Origin: Golubevia sp. BC0850 | Taxonomy: Eukaryota > Basidiomycota > Exobasidiomycetes > Golubeviales > Golubeviaceae | DNA: 64,000 nt | Assembly: GCA_012976225.1 (NCBI GenBank) | Contig: JAAVVG010000008.1 | Location: 682,001-746,000, forward strand | Reading direction: 5' to 3' | In this document: positions 58,003 through 64,000 of the stretch, in pieces | Layout of the letters: each line of letters begins with the position of its first letter | Numbering within the stretch: position 1 is the stretch's first letter | Made by a program: the position numbers and the translations under genes | The notes under the pieces: model-generated | Database searches by the model: none | Seen by the model: the letters and a program-made list of their open reading frames with translations, nothing else | Told to the model about the DNA's origin: nothing

Positions 58003-58519
58003 GATTTACAAAACAGTAGCGTTGTTGAGATTGGAATTTGAAGTTTTTGAGATCTTTGAGACCCACCTGGGGTTGCAAATGGTTAGTGATAAGAACTTCT
58101 AAAATGAGATAAGAGTTGAAAGCTAATTTAGTTTCTTGCTATTCAGCGATGAAAAGTTGAGGTAGATTTCAAGCAGAAGAAGAAGTCCTTGTGTAAAGTT
58201 CTTGGAGGTGGAGTAGGGTCAGTGAAAGTGGGGCCCTATAAAAGAGAGAAGCACAGTTCGCTCTGAGCTCTTGCTTGTGGAAGAAAGTTGAAGTTGATGA
58301 GTTGAATTTGTTGAACAAAATTCGATTCTAGAAGTGAAAAGGAGTAGAAGAAAGCAAGAAAGTTCTTCAAGGACTTGGGTTGCGGGACAAAGACAAAGAG
58401 AGAAAGAAGAACCAAAAGATGGAATCGCGAAACTCTTTCAACCCCCCCCCCCCCCCCCGATCGCTCTTTCGCTCATCCAAATCGGGTTGGATCTTTTAAT
58501 TCACCTTTGTATCCCTGGA
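58003..58519. other. Divergent promoter, CSC1-type channel and ARL2
   Basis: 517 bases. A TATAAAAG match is at 58237-58244 on the + strand, about 280 bases before the ARL2 ATG. A run of 18 C (58442-58459) lies in the ARL2 leader. No gene in this stretch. Confidence 0.55.
58442..58459. repeat. Poly-C homopolymer
   Basis: About 18 C in a row within the presumed 5' leader of ARL2. Homopolymers of this length are prone to sequencing and copy errors, so the exact count is not reliable. Confidence 0.8.
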
Positions 58520-59726
58520 ATGGGATTACTGTCTATCATTAGGAAGAACAAGCGTAAGTGGCAGATTGATCTCGTCTCCGTCTCCTCTCTCTCTCTCGCG
58601 TTCCATTTTGATCCCTCTTCTTTCTTTCCTTCCTCCTCTCCTGACTATAGTTAAGGAACGAGAACTCAGAATCTTATTCCTAGGACTTGACAACGCAGGC
58701 AAGACTACCATCTTGAAACGAATCAACGGTGAACCGATAGACACCATCAGTCCAACTTTAGGTTTCAACATCAAGACTTTAGTTCATAATGGGTTAGTCG
58801 ACAGTTCACTCTATACCTTTCATGTAGGAATTTCTTACTGGCCCCTTTAAATCTCGCGCTCTACCTCACAGGTTCACTCTAAACATCTGTAAGATCCTCT
58901 CGACACAATTTTACGACGAAGCCGAATCTTTTGGCTGACCTCTTCGCCTCTTTTTGAACCAATTAACTCCTTTATAGGGGATGTAGGAGGACAAAAAACC
59001 CTTCGACCCTATTGGAGGAACTATTTCGAAAGGACTGACGCCGTGGTTTGGGTGGTAGATAGTGGAGATAGAGAGAGAATGAAAGATTGTAGAGATGAAT
59101 TGTGGTCTCTTTTAGGAGAAGAGGTTAGTATGATTCTTTTTCGCTGTTCCAAGACTTTTCTACATGAGGAGATGAACCTTGCGTTCTTGAAAGAAGAGGC
59201 AAGCTTAAAAGGAAATTTATTCACTGATTTCTCTGGCATTGCAATCATTCCCATTTTGCTTCCATTCGATTCATTCAGAGATTAGCAGGAGCTACTGTTC
59301 TAATCTTCGCAAACAAACAAGATATCAAAGGTTCGATGAAAAGTGATGAAATTCGAGAGGTGAGAAAAGTCCATTTCGCATTTCGTATCCTAAACAAAAC
59401 GCTTCTCTCGATCTTTGAGATCTTCTAACCCTTTTACTTTTCTTTCTTTTGACTCTTTTATCCTTCATCCAACTCTTCAATCCGACCTCCAACCATCCCA
59501 CCCACAGGTACTAGACCTCACTTCCATTCGATCTCACGCCTGGAGAATTCAGCCCTGTAGTGCCATGGATGGCTCGAATCTTTTGACAGGGATAGATTGG
59601 GCGGTTAAGGATGTTGCTGGAAGAATGTATTATGGAAATCAGGGGATTGGAAACAAGGTGGCGGGTGGAGGGAAAGTGGAACAAGGGGAGGTAGGAGTAG
59701 GGGAAAAAGGGGAGACAGAGTCGTAG
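58520..59726 (+). CDS. ARL2: ADP-ribosylation factor-like GTPase 2 (ARL2/CIN4)
   Basis: Six exons: 58520-58553, 58651-58792, 58872-58888 (17 nt), 58978-59123, 59279-59359 and about 59517-59726, about 210 residues. The N-terminus [20 protein letters not shown] is the ARL2 spelling. G1 is GLDNAGKTT, switch 1 [10 protein letters not shown], and switch 2 [16 protein letters not shown] is assembled across the micro-exon. G4 is NKQD in [11 protein letters not shown], and G5 is CSAMDG. Gly2 is present but ARL2 proteins are usually not myristoylated. ARL2/CIN4 works with tubulin cofactors C, D and E in tubulin folding. The C-terminus has an extra ~25 residues rich in Gly and Glu ([20 protein letters not shown]) beyond the usual 184-residue form. 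Confidence 0.93.
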
Positions 59727-61472
59727 AAGTCTTTCACAACCATCTTCCAACGTAATTTTATTTCCGATTCTTTCCTTCTCTTTAATACTCTTGGAGACAC
59801 AATTCTCAAAGTGATACTTGCTATTTGTTTGCTTTTTTGAAGAAGTTGATGCGATCGAGATCGAGAATCTCCTCCCCTCCCAGCCACTTCTGCCTCAAAA
59901 CCTCATCTTCCCAAATCCCACCTCAACCAAGAACAAGTTTTAAGTTTCTCCTTTGAAAAAAAATTACTCCCCTTCATCAACCTCTTGAGTTCAGCTTGCC
60001 CGTCATTCCAAGACAAGTTGAAGACCTACGACTAAAGGCTGCTGCAAAGATTTTCAACACAGCTGGAGCCAGGTGAGTTGAAGGCGTCTAGTATAGAGGT
60101 GTACGATGATAGTGAAGATGATAAGGTAGTAGAGAAAATAAGGAATCGAACCAGGATTCAAATTTAATCAACTAAAGATAAGAGATAAGAGGATTGGATA
60201 TAGGCAGCCCATTTGACCCTCTTCCTTCTTCTCCAATCTTCCTCTCTCTCACCATGTTCAGACCACCGTAAGAAGGATTGCCTCCTCGCATCGTTGAAAC
60301 CAACTTACTTAAAACACTTACTTCAAGGCCGCCTGCCTCCAACAGCTGGGCGACCCATCCAATTCAAAACTCATTGGCTTCTCAACGAAACCCTTCCTTC
60401 GATCCCCCTCCACCTTTCTTCTCAAACTCTCCAACTCACCTTCAATTAGACTCTGCAATCTTCATTTAGAATCGTTAATTTCATTCTCGTCAACTTCCAT
60501 ACGTGAGTAATCCTTGAATCATTGCTGGAGAAGGGTTAGAGGACGAGTCGCAGTTGGCTAGAGAGAGCTGGACCAGGTTCGGAGCTTGACTCCTGCCATC
60601 CTGTGATCAAGTCATGAATTGAGATTGAAAGGGTATGAAAGGTGTCTCTATTCACTGAGCTCGTCATAGTTGATTAACAAGTGGTGTTGGTGGTTGTCTC
60701 ACCCGTCGAGATGAGAATTCTATTAAAAATATACTTTAATCATTCAACGGCTCTGCCGTCTGTCTATGATGAAAAAGTCAAAGCTCCGAAATCTGTGGAT
60801 GGCAATTCAGAGATGGTTTCAGAAATTCTTCCTGCTCCGGAAATTTTTAAAGGGAAAGGAGGAGAGGGACTCCGTAGAATTGTTGATTTGTTGTTGCCGC
60901 GCACAGAAGGAGTTGGACGAGATTGAACCTTTCCCCCCCCCTCCCTTTTCTCTGTGCCCTTTGCCCACGATGACTGACCCTCAACCCATCTATTCTAACC
61001 CTCCTACTACTCCTCGCTCTTTTCAACGCAATCCGAACTTGCGTACGGCCTCAAATCTCGTCATTCGCTCACCCTCAACCCATGGGCGTACGCGTTTCAT
61101 CAAAACCTTCCTGCGCCTGTGACCATCTCTCTTACTGCCGTTGCCTTCTAACTGGTTTATGAACTATGCCTCAAATCAATTGATGAACGTCACCAAATCT
61201 TCAACGGTACCTTTGCCGCTTCTTCATCCTGCACCCTCCGACACCCTCTACCCTCTGGCTCGCGCTCATGTTGATTGATTTCCTACAATAGAACATACAT
61301 AGAACCCAGTAGGTGAGTCTTCTTAAAAGGAAGAGTGAAAAGACAAGTATATCGAGTCTCCCCCACTTTCTCTGACTTTCATTTCTCTTCTTTTTCGATT
61401 CTCTCCAACCTTCCGATCTCTCTCTGAACGAACGACCTCAAATCCAAATCACCACTTCAATCTTCTCCCACA
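59727..61472. other. Intergenic region upstream of ornithine decarboxylase
   Basis: 1.75 kb with no supported gene. Open frames around 60213-61122 are short, lack splice joins and do not resemble known proteins. A long transcribed leader for the decarboxylase is possible. An AGGTGAGT donor-like string is at 61310-61317, and small ATG frames precede the start. A partial palindrome near 60150 (GAATC..GATTC) resembles a tRNA T-arm, but no other arm is present. Confidence 0.45.
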
Positions 61473-63243
61473 ATGACTTCAACCGCTACCTCATCCTTCC
61501 TATACCCGCCCATTTTCAACAACTCTTTCGACCTCACTTCACCATCCAATTCTTCCAACGATGATTCAGTAGATCCTTTCGACAACCAGATCTTTCCGAG
61601 CAAGTCGATGGCCCGCAAACCTTCTCTACCTCTAACCGCTCCAAATTCACCGGACTCTCATGCTTTCGATAAACAAGTGAAGATGGTTGAACCTCTCAAG
61701 TCGGACGGTGGAGCTTCTTCAATCGCTTCCGGCTCAATCACAAAGAACCTTCAAGACCTCCTCAAAGGGATCGACGTCGATTCTTGTGAAGTGGATGGAG
61801 AATCTGCTTTCTTCGTAGCTGATCTTTCAGAAGTTCATCGTCAGCACGTTCGATGGACCAATGCTCTTCCACGGGTCATTCCCTTCTACGGTGAGTTCCT
61901 GTTTGCATCGTTGCCGCTTCCGAAGACTTTCTGTTCTTCAAACGTCAACGGACAGCTGACCATCTTTGTTTTCTGCCAAAATTCCCTTCGTCGCCATCAC
62001 AGCCGTCAAGTGCAACCCAGATCCTTACGTCCTTCGCCTTCTAGCAGCTCTCGGAACAGGTTTTGACTGTGCTTCAAACGGAGAGATCCAATCAGTCTTG
62101 GATCTAGGAGTCTCACCATCTCGCATCATCTACGCCAATCCGTGCAAAGCCTCCTCTTTCGTTCGTCAAGCAGCTTCTCAAGGAGTCGGTCTAACTACCT
62201 TCGACAACATCGATGAACTCTACAAGATGAAGAAGTTTCACCCAAACTGCAAGTTGGTAGTCAGAATTCTCACAGACGACTCCAAGTCTGCATGTCAACT
62301 AGGTTTAAAGTTTGGAGCTCCATTAACGACAGTACCAAAACTACTAGAGAAGGCAAGAGAATTGGAATTGGACGTAGTAGGAGCTTCATTCCACGTCGGA
62401 TCTGGTTGTTACGACCCGGAATCTTTCAGAGATGCAGTCTCAAGAGCTAGAACTACTTTCGACATGGGCAAAGATTACGGTTATACTTTCGATTTGTTGG
62501 ATGTTGGTGGAGGCTATGATCATAACAACTTTGAATTGATCGCAGACGTTCTAAGACCTGCCATCGACGAGTACTTCCCAGACAGAGATTTCGCTCCTGG
62601 TGGAAATCAAGTTCAAGGAAAAGTCAACGGTTTAAGGATTATCGCTGAACCTGGTAGATATTACGTTCAGAAGGCTTTCGTTTTAGCAGCTAACATTATC
62701 GCTAGAAGAGATGGAAGGAAAGAAGAGGTTGGAGTGCAAGAAGATCTTCAACAACAAGAATCAGAACCTTCAACTTCTTCAGAAATCAATGAGAAGCCTC
62801 AAGTTATGTACTATCAAAACGATGGAATGTATGGAGCCTTCAACTGTATCATGTTCGATCATCAAGTAGTTCATCCAAAAGTCTTAACTTTAAACCGAGA
62901 ATTTTGTTATCGTTCAGATTTAGCTGCTCCTGGTGTCGGAACTCTATCTTCAATCTCAAGTTCAGCAAACTTATCAGAAAAGGATTTAAAGCTTCAACCT
63001 TGTTCTATTTGGGGACCTACTTGTGATTCTATTGATTGCGTTAGACCTTTGGCTCATTTACCTGCTGCTACTTCCGTTGGTGATTGGTTGGTTTATGAGG
63101 ATATGGGCGCTTATACTATTTGTGCTGCTAGCGGTTTCAATGGTCTCAGGAAATCTGAAGTCAAGTACACTGTTGGTGAAACTTTGGAGGAAAATCTTAA
63201 TGCTGATGGAACGGCGGAAAAGGTCAAAGAATTGATGGCTTGA
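61473..63243 (+). CDS. SPE1: Ornithine decarboxylase
   Basis: Two exons, 61473-61890 and 62003-63243, give 552 residues. The first ~115 residues are a Ser/Pro-rich leader not present in animal enzymes, then SAFFVADLSEVHRQHVRW. The PLP lysine is in AVKCNPDPYVLRLLAALG, the first codons after the intron. Later motifs are ANPCKASSFVRQA, ASFHVGSGCYDP, LLDVGGGYDHNN, IIAEPGRYYVQKAF, and the active-site cysteine in WGPTCDSIDC. The catalytic dimer interface CIMFDH is also visible. The enzyme makes putrescine from ornithine, the first step of polyamine synthesis, in the cytosol. An insert of ~25 residues rich in Gln/Glu (ARRDGRKEEVGVQEDLQQQ) lies between the two domains. Family members are short-lived proteins targeted by antizyme; no antizyme gene was recognised here. 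Confidence 0.94.
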
Positions 63244-63849
63244 TGGGTTTAAGATCACTTTCTTCTCAAACAAAGCTTTAATTTCATGACATGCCCTTGA
63301 GATTTCAATTTGAAGACCTTCAATTTCAATTTCCCTATTACTTTGTTGAAAAAGATACCAAATCTCGTCGCAATTTCCCTCCAACTCCTGCTCTCCTCTA
63401 CATTATCTTAAACGAGTCACGATTCTTAATCTCAGAACCAAACTACCCAAAAAAGAGATCCATCGATCTTCTCAATCTCAGCGTCTCGTTTCCTTATCTC
63501 CCCACTTGCCCCCTGTAATTATTTGCCCCGTCTCTCAGTTACTGTTTTTTCTTTTGCAATGAATCTACTCTTCTCAAGTCTCACAAAACCTGGTTTGCTT
63601 TCCATTCTCGCAAGTTTGTAATGCTTTCGGGAAAGATTCTTCTTTCGGTAACGACAAAGAGGTGGGTCGAATCTGTATAGCAACGAGAGTGCAATTGAAC
63701 TTCATGGCAAAGAATAGTCTACAGACATGAAGAGAAAACAAGTGTGATTTGATGGAGGAGATTGAAAAGAGAAGAGAGAGAGACAAATTCAACTTGACTT
63801 GAAGACGAATTCGAGCGTCTTTCTGCTTTTTTTTTGCTTTTTCTTTTGA
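63244..63849. other. Convergent intergenic region
   Basis: 3' flanks of ornithine decarboxylase (+) and the gene running off the right edge (-). No supported gene. Confidence 0.5.
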
Positions 63850-64000
63850 CTACCTGGTTTCCTCCAACTTGGTCTCTTTAACTTTAGGATTATCCAATGA
63901 TACCGAAGAAGCTCTTTTTCCAGAAGAAGAACAAGAAGAAGTAGCAATGCCATCGCTACCTTTCTCAACTCCATCCAACTCTTTCTTCCCATTTCCCTGA
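63850..64000 (-). CDS. 3' end of a gene that continues past the window edge
   Basis: On the - strand one frame is open from the edge (64000) to a TAG at 63850-63852 and reads hydrophilic, Ser/Lys-rich sequence (GNGKKELDGVEKGSDGIATS ... KVKETKLEETR). The codon pattern resembles the C-terminal tails of other genes in this window. It is too short to name. The alternative Leu-rich frame at the same place (LLLLLVLLLEKEL) looks like a shadow. Confidence 0.4.
   Translation of the reverse strand, partial: QGNGKKELDGVEKGSDGIATSSCSSSGKRASSVSLDNPKVKETKLEETR

Noticed and set aside
60140-60175. tRNA-like T-arm (TTCGATTCC) on the - strand
   Set aside because: The T-stem does not pair in register and no acceptor, D or anticodon arm can be drawn on either side. 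Only a local inverted repeat remains.

Overview
The window is nuclear DNA of a filamentous or dimorphic fungus, most likely a basidiomycete. Genes are dense and intron-rich. Almost every intron starts GTGAGT or GTAAGT, ends CAG or TAG after a pyrimidine run, and is mostly 60-110 nt long. The gene families (RTA1-like, CSC1/DUF221, NRG1-type zinc finger, mitoferrin, Sec18, Vps51, MSH5, GPATCH1) fit a fungus. GPATCH1 and the NRG1-like finger pair recall basidiomycete proteins, but I cannot fix the class from sequence alone. I see no CRISPR array, rRNA, convincing tRNA, intact transposon or virus-like element.

Layout, left to right. 0.2-3 kb: a Ser-rich protein and a four-TM membrane protein. 3.3-5.5 kb: UQCC2/CBP6 and an IRC24-like short-chain reductase, back to back across 85 bp. 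5.6-9.5 kb: meiotic MSH5 (-). 10.7-15.1 kb: a small hypothetical gene (-) and GPATCH1 (+). 15.7-20.9 kb: mitoferrin (-) and an RTA1-like seven-helix protein (+). 21-23.6 kb: gene-poor, with decayed repeats. 23.6-27.8 kb: mitochondrial thioredoxin (-) and a large low-complexity protein (+). 28.6-34.5 kb: VPS51 (-) and a large coiled-coil protein (+). 34.8-39.1 kb: a small two-frame gene and SEC18 (-). 39.4-47.2 kb: a mitochondrial PP2C phosphatase (+), a Ser-rich VOC-domain protein (+) and an NAD(P)-binding Rossmann protein (-). 47.5-53.4 kb: an NRG1-like zinc-finger factor (-) and an aldo-keto reductase (-). 54.2-59.7 kb: a CSC1-type channel (-) and ARL2 (+). 61.5-63.2 kb: ornithine decarboxylase (+). 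63.85 kb to the end: the 3' end of another gene (-).

There is no operon or biosynthetic cluster; this is an ordinary set of housekeeping genes. Several serve mitochondria (UQCC2, mitoferrin, thioredoxin, PP2C) and two serve membrane traffic (VPS51, SEC18). Neighbours are often divergent and share short promoters. The more unusual points are a small gene whose 5' half is open in two frames, a 930-nt intron in mitoferrin and other oversized introns, two micro-exons (11 and 17 nt), a WCPPC thioredoxin, a VOC domain split by a long Ser-rich insert, and a 2.7-kb stretch with diverged ~300-bp repeats. Exon borders were derived by hand and may be off by a base or so.
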